Positions 18,372 through 27,056 of a stretch of 64,000 nucleotides of DNA are shown piece after piece (the first letter of the stretch is position 1; every line of letters begins with the position of its first letter). Source of the stretch: Rhodovulum marinum. GTDB taxonomy: Bacteria > Pseudomonadota > Alphaproteobacteria > Rhodobacterales > Rhodobacteraceae. The notes beneath the pieces are model-generated. The model was not told the DNA's origin, made no database searches, and was given only the letters and a program-made list of their open reading frames with translations. The position numbers and the translations under genes were made by a program. Where the stretch lies: contig NZ_SLXP01000003.1 in assembly GCF_004343075.1 (NCBI RefSeq), positions 248,001-312,000 of the forward strand. The letters run 5' to 3'.

Positions 18372-19192
18372 GCCGGCGCCTTCGGGCGGGCGGGATCATA
18401 GCCGATGGGATGATCCCGCAACGCAGCCCTCTGATCGGGCGTCAGACTCGCCCGTGCGACAACATAAGTGTGGATCGAAAACACGGTCGCCCCGGTTTCC
18501 GGCAACCGCAACAGCACCTGCCGTTCGCTGCGCAGATAGGGTGCGGGCCCCTTGACCTTGGCGCGCGGCGCGGCTTCGGGACGGGGTTGGAACAGGCGCG
18601 GGTCTTCGTAGAAATGTGCATTCGCGCGCCAAAGCGGTCTGCCCGGCCTCAGCCCCTCGAACAAACGCGTGACCCGGGCGGCGATGTCGGCATCGTATTG
18701 CGGCACAGGCCGATGAATCGGCCCCAGCGGACGGCCCATCTTTTCGGCAAGCATCCAGCTGGCCGGAAAGCACAGGATCGCTGCGGTCAGAACCTGCACT
18801 CCGCCCACCTCCTGCATCAGGCAGAAATCCTCCTGCACCAGATGTCCCAGCGTCAGCAGCGGCGTCGCGCGGTCAAGCGTCACGCAAACCCCGTCAGGCC
18901 GTTTCACCACGCCCGCCGAGACCGAGAATTCCTCCCGCTCGGAAAGCAGGCCCAAGACCAAATCAAGCAGTTCCTCGGCCGCAACCCGTGCACCCTCCTC
19001 CATCGCATGGACCTTGTCGCATCGCGCGGAGATCAACCGGTCGCGTTCGCCCATCTGCCCGGCATAGGCATCATCCACGACCAACCAATCCGCCATCGCC
19101 AGCGGCTGGATGCCCGGCAGTCGCCGCATCTGCGGCACCGCCCAGGGTGTATACGGCAGACGCGCCTGAAGGATCGGAGCGGGATCGGTCAT
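18368..19192 (-). CDS. DUF3445 protein, heme-dependent oxidative N-demethylase-like
   Basis: 274-residue protein of the DUF3445 family; characterised relatives form the heme-binding subunit of dimethylamine monooxygenase. Recognisable phrases are the N-terminal LPYTPWAVPQMRRLPGI, the central DRLISARCDKVHAM and VQEDFCLMQ, and ASWMLAEKMGRPLGPIHRPVPQYD, which carries the conserved His region, with FSIHTYVVARASL near the C-terminus. The ATG at 19192 is the first in-frame start that preserves the family N-terminus; no strong ribosome-binding site is visible. The partner subunits of dimethylamine monooxygenase are absent, so the substrate may differ. Coupled to the downstream methyltransferase (17160-18371). 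Confidence 0.82.
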   Translation of the reverse strand: MTDPAPILQARLPYTPWAVPQMRRLPGIQPLAMADWLVVDDAYAGQMGERDRLISARCDKVHAMEEGARVAAEELLDLVLGLLSEREEFSVSAGVVKRPDGVCVTLDRATPLLTLGHLVQEDFCLMQEVGGVQVLTAAILCFPASWMLAEKMGRPLGPIHRPVPQYDADIAARVTRLFEGLRPGRPLWRANAHFYEDPRLFQPRPEAAPRAKVKGPAPYLRSERQVLLRLPETGATVFSIHTYVVARASLTPDQRAALRDHPIGYDPARPKAPA

Positions 19193-19327
19193 ATCCCGAT
19201 CAATCCCGATACCCTCCCCGCACGCAAGCCCCTGCACACACCATCCGTTCACAAGGCTGCGCCCATCCCTTGCGGCGGGGATGGCCGCCACCCAAAGTGA
19301 AGAACGTGCGAACGCGAGGGAGGCCCC

Positions 19328-20524
19328 ATGGAAAAGATCACCTTCGAAGGTCATGGCGGCCACCGTCTCGCCGCACGGCTCGACCGCCCCGACGGGCCTG
19401 TGCGTGCCGCGGCGCTCTTCGCCCATTGCTTCACCTGCGGCAAGGACATCCATGCCGCACGCCGGATCGCCGCCCGGCTCACCGCGCTCGGCTTCGCAGT
19501 GCTGCGGTTCGATTTCACCGGGCTTGGCCATTCCGAGGGCGAATTCGAGAATACCACCTTCACCACGAACGTGGCCGACCTGGTGGCGGCGGCCGAACAC
19601 ATGGCTGGGATCGACCTCGCACCCAGCCTGTTGATCGGCCACTCGCTGGGCGGCGCCGCCGCCATCAAAGCCGCCCCTCGCATCGCCTCGGCCAAGGCGT
19701 TGGCGACATTGGGCGCGCCCTTCGATCCCGAACATGTCGTTGGCCGCCTCGCGCTGGCCCCGGCCGGCGCTGACGGGGTGCACGAGGTTTCTCTTGGAGG
19801 GCGACCCGTACGGATAGGACAGGATTTCCTTCAGGATGTCGCCCGCGAAAGCCTGGGCGATGCCCTGGCGCATCTGGGCCGTGCATTACTGGTGATGCAC
19901 GCCCCCCGCGACGAGATCGTGGGAATCGACAACGCGACTCAAATCTTCACCCATGCCAAGCATCCCAAGAGTTTCGTCACGCTGGACAGCGCCGATCACC
20001 TGATCTCGCGCCGCGCGGATGCCGATTACGCGGCCGGGGTGATCGCCGCCTGGGCCGCGCGCTACATCGACCTTTCGCCCCCCGCGCCCCCGCCCGGCGC
20101 CCCCGAGGGCGTCGTGCGGGTGCGCGAAGCAGACCCGGACGGCTTTCAGCAGGACGTGACCACGGGACGCCATCACCTGACCGCGGACGAACCCCAGGCC
20201 TATGGCGGCAGCGACCGCGGGCTATCGCCATACGGCCTGCTCGCCGCCGCCCTCGGCGCCTGTACCTCGATGACGATCCGGATGTATGCCCGGCGCAAGG
20301 GCTGGCCGCTGGATGGCGTAAGGGTCGACGTGACCCACGACAAGGTGCATGCGCAAGACGCCGAGGCGCGCAGCGGCCAAAAGGTCGACCGGTTTCACCG
20401 CGCGATCTGTCTGACCGGCGATCTCGACGACGACCAGCGGGCGCGCCTGCGCGACATCGCGGACAAGTGCCCGGTGCACCAAACACTCGAACGGGCCTCA
20501 CGGATCGAAACCGAACTCACCTGA
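19328..20524 (+). CDS. Alpha/beta hydrolase - OsmC family fusion protein
   Basis: 398-residue two-domain protein. The N-terminal alpha/beta hydrolase domain (about 1-245) has the nucleophile elbow GHSLGG with Ser106, an acidic residue in PRDEIVGIDNA and the His in SADHLISR. The C-terminal OsmC/Ohr domain (about 260-398) has its two reactive cysteines at about 312 (GACTSMTIRMYA) and 381 (DKCPVHQTLE), as expected for peroxide or hydroperoxide reduction. This fusion is known in many proteobacteria; its physiological substrate is not settled. Single gene, divergent from the DUF3445 unit, with GAGGGAGGCCCC before the ATG. Confidence 0.93.
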   Translation: MEKITFEGHGGHRLAARLDRPDGPVRAAALFAHCFTCGKDIHAARRIAARLTALGFAVLRFDFTGLGHSEGEFENTTFTTNVADLVAAAEHMAGIDLAPSLLIGHSLGGAAAIKAAPRIASAKALATLGAPFDPEHVVGRLALAPAGADGVHEVSLGGRPVRIGQDFLQDVARESLGDALAHLGRALLVMHAPRDEIVGIDNATQIFTHAKHPKSFVTLDSADHLISRRADADYAAGVIAAWAARYIDLSPPAPPPGAPEGVVRVREADPDGFQQDVTTGRHHLTADEPQAYGGSDRGLSPYGLLAAALGACTSMTIRMYARRKGWPLDGVRVDVTHDKVHAQDAEARSGQKVDRFHRAICLTGDLDDDQRARLRDIADKCPVHQTLERASRIETELT

Positions 20525-20580
20525 CCCTGCGTTTCGCATCGGGCCGAACGCTCCGGGCAGACCCGGCGGCGCGCACCGGA

Positions 20581-21357
20581 TCACGCCGAGCGGAGCACGG
20601 CAGCCCGCTCGCCTCGCGACCATGCCGCCACCGCCCGGCCGAACGCCTCGAAAAGCGGACGCGAGACCGGATCGCATGCGGCCTTGTACTCGGGATGCCA
20701 CTGCACCGCGAGGGCGAAGCCCGGCGCATCTGCCACGTGCAATGCCTCCGGTGTGCCGTCCGGTGCCCAGCCCTCGACCACGACGCGCTGGCCGGGGGTC
20801 TTGATCCCCTGCCCATGCAGCGTGTTGGTCATCACCTCGGTCGCCCCCAGCAGCCGGTGGAACAGCCCCCCCTCGACCAGCGTCACCTTGTGGCGCAAGG
20901 CGAATTTCTCTTCCAGCGTGCCGTCGGGCGGCATCCGGTGGTTCATCCGGCCCGGCAGGTCGCGGATTTCCGGGTACAACGTCCCGCCCAGCGCCACGTT
21001 CACCTCCTGGAACCCCCGGCAGATACCGAAAAACGGCTGGCCGCGCTCGACCAGTGCCCGGATCAGTGGCAGCGCGATCGCGTCGCGCGCCCGGTCGAAG
21101 GCACCATGCGCCTCTGTCGCGGGTTCGCCGTATTCCTCGGGATGGACGTTAGGCCGCCCGCCCGTGAACAGGAATCCGTCGAAACTTTCCAGCAGTTCGG
21201 GAACGGTGACGAAACGCGGGTCGGCCGGGATCAACAAAGGCAGGGCACCGGCCACCTCGGCGACCGCTTCGGAATTCATCGTGCCCCCGGCATGGGCGGG
21301 GTACTGATCGTTGATCAGGTAACTGTTGCCGATGATGCCGACACGGGGCCGCGCCAT
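20581..21357 (-). CDS. Class I glutamine amidotransferase, gamma-glutamyl-GABA hydrolase-like (PuuD family)
   Basis: 258-residue cytosolic hydrolase. It has the nucleophile Cys113 in PFFGICRGFQEVNV and the His/Glu pair in AVQWHPEY, with the typical FLFTGGRPNVHPEEYGE segment. Family members remove the gamma-glutamyl group in putrescine degradation (PuuD) or act on similar peptides; no other puu genes are nearby, so the substrate is unknown. The start is at MARPRVGIIGNSY, with GAGGAA upstream; the longer frame overlaps the DUF2256 gene. Last gene of a minus-strand group after the photolyase and DUF2256. Confidence 0.9.
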   Translation of the reverse strand: MARPRVGIIGNSYLINDQYPAHAGGTMNSEAVAEVAGALPLLIPADPRFVTVPELLESFDGFLFTGGRPNVHPEEYGEPATEAHGAFDRARDAIALPLIRALVERGQPFFGICRGFQEVNVALGGTLYPEIRDLPGRMNHRMPPDGTLEEKFALRHKVTLVEGGLFHRLLGATEVMTNTLHGQGIKTPGQRVVVEGWAPDGTPEALHVADAPGFALAVQWHPEYKAACDPVSRPLFEAFGRAVAAWSRGERAAVLRSA

Positions 21358-21382
21358 GTGTTCCTCGTTTGCTGGGGCTGTG

Positions 21383-21568
21383 TCACGATACAGGGCTTTT
21401 CCGGCGGGGTGAAGGCCCGCCCCCCTTTCCACGCGCGCGCCGGCACCGTTCGGAACAATAGCGGACGGCCTCCCAGTCCTTCGCCCATTTCCTGCGCCAG
21501 GTGAAAGGGCGCCCGCAGGCGGCGCAGGTCTTGCTGGGAAGATCACCCTTGCGGCGCATCCGGGGCAT
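21383..21568 (-). CDS. DUF2256 zinc-ribbon protein
   Basis: 61-residue protein with a CxxC...CxxxC pattern: [16 protein letters not shown] and [12 protein letters not shown]. This is the DUF2256 family, small Cys4 proteins commonly encoded beside photolyase/cryptochrome genes, as here. Function is unknown; metal binding is inferred from the cysteines. The start is uncertain: ATG codons at 21586, 21568 and 21559 are all in frame and none has a strong ribosome-binding site. Confidence 0.78.
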   Translation of the reverse strand: MPRMRRKGDLPSKTCAACGRPFTWRRKWAKDWEAVRYCSERCRRARGKGGGPSPRRKSPVS

Positions 21569-21609
21569 AGCGGTCACAACCTGCACGCGCGGCCCGCCCG
21601 CGAAGCGAA

Positions 21610-21725
21610 CGGGGCGCTGCCCAAGGTCCTTCCAACTCCCCGAGAATTGTTGCCAGGCAGAAGATGGGCTCCGGGCTTATTCTCGAGGAAGATGTGCCGG
21701 GGGCGCGCGGGGGGCAGAGCCTCTG
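21610..21725 (-). repeat. Probable Rhodobacteraceae intergenic repeat element with inverted repeat
   Basis: Between the photolyase stop and the DUF2256 gene. Seen directly: an inverted repeat CGAGAAT (21641-21647) / ATTCTCG (21679-21685) enclosing GCCAGGCAGAAGATGGGC, flanked by a GC-rich run (GGGGGCGCGCGGGGGGCAGA). On the minus strand this reads CATCTTCTGCCTGGCAACAA, a phrase I remember as recurring between genes in Rhodobacteraceae genomes. The family assignment is memory only. Confidence 0.35.
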
Positions 21726-21797
21726 GCGTGGGTCGACGCACACCAGTGCGACGAAACCGGCAGGCCGGGCCTGACGGCGCGCGTCCTGCGCCCCCCC

Positions 21798-23327
21798 TCA
21801 CAGGTCGAGACTCATCTGCCGCGCATCCCCCCCGCGGCGGCGCGGCGCGCGGTCGTTCACGAAACGGCCCGCGCGGTCCTTGCGCGAGGCATGGCGGCGG
21901 ACGATCCGGGCGGCCTCGTCGTGGAAGGTCTCGCCTTTACGCACTGCCCAAACCGCCTCGCGCGCGGCGCGGGCGGCGGCGGCGACCTCGACCACCGGTT
22001 CAGGGTAGCCACGGCCCAGGATCCGACCCGCGCCCTCCCAGCGCCAGGGCGCCTGCAGCAAGGTATCAGGCACTTGGGCCAGTTCCGGCACCCAGCGCCG
22101 GGTAAAGGCGCCGGTCGGGTCCTGCTCGGACCCCTGTTTGACGGGGTTGTAGATGCGGATCGTGTTCATCCCCGTGGTGCCCGACTGCATCTGCACCTGC
22201 GGCCAATGGATGCCCGGTTCGTAATCGGTGAACAGGCGCGCGAGGATCGGCGCCGTGGCGCGCCAGTCCAGCCAGAGGTGATACGACGCGACCGAGACCA
22301 GCATCGCGCGCATGCGGAAATTCAGCCAGCCTGTGGCGATCAACGACCGCATGCAGGCGTCGACGAAGGGTAGCCCCGTCTCGCCCCGTTGCCAGGCCGC
22401 AAGGCGCGCGCCGTCGGTCACGGCGGGGCGCAGTCCCTCGTAGGCCCGGTGCAGGCAGCGCTGTTCAAGCGCCGGCTCATCCTCCAGCTTCTGCATGAAA
22501 TGGTCGCGCCAGGCGAGGCGCGAGGAAAAGCTCTTGAGGCTGCCCGCCCAGCCGGTGCGGGTGCCCTTAACAGCGGTGCGACGGTGCGCGGTGGCGTGCT
22601 CCACCTCGCGCGCCGACAGGGTGCCAAGGGCCAGGTGCGGCGAGAGCCGCGAACAGGCGGTGGCGCCCGAAAGGGGCGAGGACATGGCCCGGCGATACTC
22701 CTGCCCGCGCTCGTTCAGAAAGCTGTTCATAAGGCCCAGCCCGGCGGATCGACCCCCTGGCTGACGCCCAGCACAGGGATCAGCGGCCATCCCGAGGTCG
22801 CGCGCGGTGGGGATCCGGTCGGGGGCAAGCCCCGGCAGGCCGCGCAGGCCCTTGGGCGCGGGCAGCACCGGCTGGCGCATGAACCTGTCGCGCGCCGCCG
22901 CCCAGCCATCGCGCCCCTTCAGACGGCGCACCACGCCCGATTGCGGCAGCTCCACCCACTCGATCCCGCGCGCCCGCGCCCATGCTGCCACCGCCCGGTC
23001 CCGCGCATAGGTCCAGCCATTGCCGGTTTCCTCGTGGCTGACGAGGCGCGTCACCCCATAGGCGTCGGTCAGGCGGTCGAGCACCGCCACCGCCTCGCCC
23101 ATCTCAACCTGCAACGGCGCGCCGAGGCGGGCCAACTGCCGTGCCAGATCGTCCAGGCATTCGGCGGTGAACGCCCATTGCCGCCCTGACGTATCCGGCA
23201 GCGCCCAATATCCCGGCTCGGCGATGTAAAGCGGCAGCATGGCGCACTCACCCGCCGCCGCATGCACCAGCGCGGGGTGATCGGCAAGACGCAGGTCGCG
23301 CTTGAACCAGAGAAGCGTGACATCCAT
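21798..23327 (-). CDS. Cryptochrome/photolyase family protein
   Basis: 509-residue flavoprotein of the DNA photolyase superfamily, repairing UV photoproducts or sensing blue light. The N-terminal alpha/beta antenna domain starts MDVTLLWFKRDLRLADHPAL. The C-terminal FAD domain has SRLSPHLALGTLSAREV, SRLAWRDHFMQKLED, the substrate-site Trp region GLPFVDACMRSLIATGWLN, and FTDYEPGIHWPQVQMQSGTTG followed by RIYNPVKQGSEQDPTG. The Q-M-Q-S-G-T-T-G-M-N stretch where classical CPD photolyases have an NWQW-type segment points to a divergent subgroup. There is no four-Cys Fe-S arrangement. Neighbour DUF2256 is typical for this subgroup. Confidence 0.92.
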   Translation of the reverse strand: MDVTLLWFKRDLRLADHPALVHAAAGECAMLPLYIAEPGYWALPDTSGRQWAFTAECLDDLARQLARLGAPLQVEMGEAVAVLDRLTDAYGVTRLVSHEETGNGWTYARDRAVAAWARARGIEWVELPQSGVVRRLKGRDGWAAARDRFMRQPVLPAPKGLRGLPGLAPDRIPTARDLGMAADPCAGRQPGGRSAGLGLMNSFLNERGQEYRRAMSSPLSGATACSRLSPHLALGTLSAREVEHATAHRRTAVKGTRTGWAGSLKSFSSRLAWRDHFMQKLEDEPALEQRCLHRAYEGLRPAVTDGARLAAWQRGETGLPFVDACMRSLIATGWLNFRMRAMLVSVASYHLWLDWRATAPILARLFTDYEPGIHWPQVQMQSGTTGMNTIRIYNPVKQGSEQDPTGAFTRRWVPELAQVPDTLLQAPWRWEGAGRILGRGYPEPVVEVAAAARAAREAVWAVRKGETFHDEAARIVRRHASRKDRAGRFVNDRAPRRRGGDARQMSLDL

Positions 23328-23345
23328 GGCGCGAACCTATCGCGA

Positions 23346-23388
23346 CGCGCGGCGCGGGCAAGACGCCGCGTCTTGCACCCGCCGCGCG
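23346..23388. promoter_or_regulatory. Long inverted repeat between divergent photolyase gene and pepN
   Basis: An imperfect stem of about 20 bp, CGCGCGGCGCGGGCAAGACG against CGTCTTGCACCCGCCGCGCG, with loop CCG. The inner part, CAAGACG-CCG-CGTCTTG (23359-23375), is perfect. It starts 19 bases upstream of the photolyase ATG and ends 38 bases before the pepN ATG. It could be an operator for a dimeric regulator or an mRNA hairpin in the photolyase leader. No T run on either strand, so a terminator is unlikely. Confidence 0.5.
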
Positions 23389-23425
23389 ACAGGATAGGTG
23401 TTGGTTACCCAGAACGGAGAGAGTG

Positions 23426-25984
23426 ATGAAGGACGCAAGCCCCCAGGCGCTTTACCTTGCCGATTACACGCCGCCCGCCTGGCTGGTGGACCGGGTGGAG
23501 TTGACCTTTCGCCTGCACCCGAGCGCGACGCGGGTGGTCTCGCGCATCGCGTTCCGGCCGAACCCCGAGACTGCCAACCGGCGCTTCTTCCTGCATGGCG
23601 AAGACCTGACGCTGATCTCGGCCGCGATCGACGGCACGCCCGTCACGCCCGACATCACGCCCGAAGGACTGGTTTGCGACGTGCCAGACAGTCCCTTCAC
23701 CTGGGAGGCCGAGGTCGAGATCGCGCCCGAGGGGAACACCGCGCTGGAAGGGCTTTACATGTCGAACGGCATGTATTGCACGCAATGCGAGGCAGAGGGG
23801 TTCCGCAAGATCACCTATTACCCCGACCGCCCCGACGTGATGGCACCGTTCCGGGTGCGGATCGAAAGCGATCTGCCGGTTCTCTTGTCGAATGGCAACC
23901 CGGTGGGCCAAGGCGAGGGTTGGGCGGAATGGGACGACCCCTGGCCCAAGCCGGCCTATCTTTTCGCATTGGTCGCGGGCGAGCTGGTGGCGACCAGCGA
24001 TACCTTCACCACCTGCGAGGGGCGCAAGGTCGAGCTGAACATCTGGGTGCGGCCCGCAGACCAGGGCAAGGCAGATTATGCGCTGGACAGCCTGATCCGG
24101 TCGATGCGCTGGGACGAAGAGTTTTACGGCCGGGCCTATGATCTTGACGTGTTCAACATCGTCGCGGTGGATGATTTCAACATGGGCGCGATGGAGAACA
24201 AGGGGCTGAACATCTTCAACTCGCGCTATGTGCTGGCCAGCCCCGAAACCGCCACCGACCGCGATTACGAGAATATCGAGCGCATCATCGCGCACGAGTA
24301 TTTCCACAACTGGACGGGCAACCGGATCACCTGCCGCGACTGGTTCCAGCTGTGCCTGAAAGAGGGGCTGACCGTGTTCCGCGACCAGCAATTCGCGGGC
24401 GATGCGCGGTCCCATGCGGTCAAGCGGATCGAGGACGTCATCACGCTTCGCGCCCGCCAGTTCCGCGAGGATAACGGTCCGCTGGCGCATCCGGTGCGGC
24501 CCGAAAGCTACACCGAAATCAACAACTTCTACACCGCAACGGTCTATGAAAAGGGGGCCGAACTGATCGGGATGCTGCGTCGCCTTGTAGGACCCGAGGG
24601 CTATGACAAGGCGCTGACGCTGTATTTCGACCGGCACGACGGGCAGGCCGCGACCATCGAGGACTGGTTGAAGGTGTTCGAGGACGCCACCGGGCGCGAC
24701 CTGAGCCAGTTCAGCCGCTGGTATTCGCAGGCAGGAACACCGCGCCTAAAGGTGACGGATGACTTCAAGGACGGCACCTACACTCTGAATGTGGAACAGC
24801 AAACGCCACCGACACCCGGCCAGCCCGAAAAGGCACCGCAGGTGATCCCGCTGGCCGTCGGGCTCCTCTCGCCCAATGGCGACGAGGTGGTGCCCACGAC
24901 CGTGCTCGAGGTGACAGAAGCCGCGCAAAGCTTCCGCTTCGACGGGCTGGGCGCGCGGCCGATCCCCTCTCTGCTGCGCGGCTTCTCGGCGCCCGTGATC
25001 CTTGAACGCGACACCAACGCCGAGGAACGCGCCTTCCTGCTGGCCCATGACACCGATCCGTTCAACAAGTGGGAGGCGGGCCGCGCCCTGGCGCGCGATG
25101 TGCTGGTGGCCATGGTGACGCAAGGCGCGGCCCCCGCGCCGGCCTACCTTGACGCGCTGGCCGCGATGGTCCGCGACGAGGCGCTGGACCCGGCCTTCCG
25201 TGCGCTGGCCCTCGGGCTGCCGGGTGAGGACCAGTTGGCCGAGGACCTCCATGCGCGAGGGATCACCCCAGACCCGTTGGCGATCCACACGGCACGCGAG
25301 CGGCTTAAATCGGCGGTGGCCACCCATCTGTGCCCGCTCTGGGTGCCGCTCTACGACCAGATGACCTGCCCCGGCCCCTATTCGCCGGGCGCGGCCGATG
25401 CCGGGCGGCGGGCGCTGCGCCTGGCCGCGCTGGCCCACATGGCGCGGCTGGACCAAGGCACGAAGGCGCGCGCCCATTTCGCGCAGGCCAACAACATGAC
25501 CGACGAGCTGGGCGCGCTGTCGATCCTTATAGAAATCGGCGCCGGCGAGGAAGAGCTTGACCGCTTCGCCAAGCGCTGGGGCAAGGATCGTCTTGTGATG
25601 GACAAGTGGTTCGCGCTCCAAACCTCGCTCGCAGCCCCGGACCGCGCGGTTTCCCGCACCAGTAGTTTGACGGAACACCCCGATTTTCATTGGAAAAACC
25701 CGAACCGGTTCCGCGCGGTGATCGGCGGGTTCACGATGAACGCGGCGGGGTTCCACGATCCAAGCGGCGCCGGCTACGACCTTGTGGCGGACTGGCTGAT
25801 CCGGCTGGACGCGGTGAACCCGCAGACAGCCGCGCGCATGTCCACCGCGTTCGAGACCTGGACCCGCTACGACGCGGACCGGCAGGCGCGGATGCGCGCC
25901 GCGCTGGAACGGATCGCCGGGCGCGACGGGCTCAGCCGCGACATGGGCGAGATGGTGGGGCGGCTGCTCGCCGCCGGGCGATAA
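23426..25984 (+). CDS. pepN: Aminopeptidase N (M1 family zinc metallopeptidase)
   Basis: 852-residue cytosolic aminopeptidase. It has the exopeptidase motif GAMEN (about 254-258) and the zinc site HEYFH (about 290-294) with the distal Glu of WFQLCLKEGLT. The C-terminal DUF3458 Ig-like and helical domains complete a full-length PepN. The frame begins with GTG-ATG; the ATG at 23426 is preferred because GGAG lies six bases upstream. Single gene; a short gap separates it from the acyltransferase downstream. Confidence 0.97.
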   Translation: MKDASPQALYLADYTPPAWLVDRVELTFRLHPSATRVVSRIAFRPNPETANRRFFLHGEDLTLISAAIDGTPVTPDITPEGLVCDVPDSPFTWEAEVEIAPEGNTALEGLYMSNGMYCTQCEAEGFRKITYYPDRPDVMAPFRVRIESDLPVLLSNGNPVGQGEGWAEWDDPWPKPAYLFALVAGELVATSDTFTTCEGRKVELNIWVRPADQGKADYALDSLIRSMRWDEEFYGRAYDLDVFNIVAVDDFNMGAMENKGLNIFNSRYVLASPETATDRDYENIERIIAHEYFHNWTGNRITCRDWFQLCLKEGLTVFRDQQFAGDARSHAVKRIEDVITLRARQFREDNGPLAHPVRPESYTEINNFYTATVYEKGAELIGMLRRLVGPEGYDKALTLYFDRHDGQAATIEDWLKVFEDATGRDLSQFSRWYSQAGTPRLKVTDDFKDGTYTLNVEQQTPPTPGQPEKAPQVIPLAVGLLSPNGDEVVPTTVLEVTEAAQSFRFDGLGARPIPSLLRGFSAPVILERDTNAEERAFLLAHDTDPFNKWEAGRALARDVLVAMVTQGAAPAPAYLDALAAMVRDEALDPAFRALALGLPGEDQLAEDLHARGITPDPLAIHTARERLKSAVATHLCPLWVPLYDQMTCPGPYSPGAADAGRRALRLAALAHMARLDQGTKARAHFAQANNMTDELGALSILIEIGAGEEELDRFAKRWGKDRLVMDKWFALQTSLAAPDRAVSRTSSLTEHPDFHWKNPNRFRAVIGGFTMNAAGFHDPSGAGYDLVADWLIRLDAVNPQTAARMSTAFETWTRYDADRQARMRAALERIAGRDGLSRDMGEMVGRLLAAGR

Positions 25985-26075
25985 GCCGCCGCAGGCGCGC
26001 GAATCGCTTTGACCAGGCAGGGGAGAATCGGCTCTGCTGTCACCGCTGCGTCACTCGGATATGGTGGGAACGCGT

Positions 26076-26951
26076 ATGCAGGATCGAATCGACCCCCTGA
26101 TCGAGGAACGCGCGCCCTGGCTGTTCGCCGACCGCCCATGGAGCGCGCCGGCCCGTCACGCGTTGACGCGGCTTCTGGGCTATCCGCGCACGGTCGCGCT
26201 GGGCGAGGTGCTGAAGGATCACCCTGCCCCGGTCATCATGGACGAGGTGGCGCGCCTTCTGGCCCGCGACCTGCGCGCCACGGGCCTGGAGAATATCCCT
26301 GCCGCGGGGCCCGCACTGATCGTGGCCAATCACCCCACCGGGATCGCCGACGGGGTGATGATGTGGAGCCTCCTGCGCGCGCGCCGGCCCGACATGTTCT
26401 TCTACGCGAACCGTGACATTCTGCGGGTGTTACCGCAAATGGCCGAGATCATCTGTCCCGTGGAGTGGCGCGAGGAAAAGCGCAGCCATGCGAAGATGCG
26501 CGAAACCATGGCCTATACCCGCGAGGCAATCGAGGCCGGCCGGATCGGCGTGATCTTCCCGTCCGGGCGGCTGGCCAAACGGCGCGGTCTGTCACTGCAT
26601 GAACGGCCCTGGATGGCGTCCGCGGCGATGATCGCGCGCAAGTTCGACCTGCCGGTGATCCCGATCAACATCCGCTCGCGCAACTCGGCGCTGTTTTACC
26701 TGTTCGACCTGATCCACCCGACGCTCCGGGACATCACGCTGTTCCACGAGACGCTGAACAAGGACCGCCAGCCCTACCGGATGACGGTGGGCGAGCCGAT
26801 CGCGGCCAGCGCCCTGCCCACCCGCTCCGAAGACGGCATCGCGATGCTGCGGGCGGCCACGCTCGCGCTGGGCGGGCGCCACGCGCCGCGGGTCAGCCTT
26901 GTGCATGCCAGCCGCCGGCCGCGATGGGTGAAATCGACAGCGCTGGGCTGA
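26076..26951 (+). CDS. Lysophospholipid acyltransferase family protein (PlsC-like)
   Basis: 291-residue membrane-associated acyltransferase. It has a PlsC-type core with the acceptor motif NHPTGIADG, the second-block region FYANRDILRVLPQM, and the phosphate-binding GVIFPSGRLAKRRG, followed by PVIPINIRSRNS. The spacing between His and Asp is five residues (HPTGIAD) rather than the canonical four; similar spacing occurs in hemolysin-like/OlsB-related members. The acyl donor and acceptor are unknown. The ATG at 26076 has GTGGGA six bases upstream and is preferred over the ATG at 26061. Confidence 0.85.
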   Translation: MQDRIDPLIEERAPWLFADRPWSAPARHALTRLLGYPRTVALGEVLKDHPAPVIMDEVARLLARDLRATGLENIPAAGPALIVANHPTGIADGVMMWSLLRARRPDMFFYANRDILRVLPQMAEIICPVEWREEKRSHAKMRETMAYTREAIEAGRIGVIFPSGRLAKRRGLSLHERPWMASAAMIARKFDLPVIPINIRSRNSALFYLFDLIHPTLRDITLFHETLNKDRQPYRMTVGEPIAASALPTRSEDGIAMLRAATLALGGRHAPRVSLVHASRRPRWVKSTALG

Positions 26952-27056
26952 GGCGAGACCGCGACCGCCAGCGGAGGGTCGATCCGCCCAACGCATTCGC
27001 CCCGTCTCCGTCGGCAAGGGTCGCCGCGCACAAGCACGGCGAAACCCAGGGCGGCC

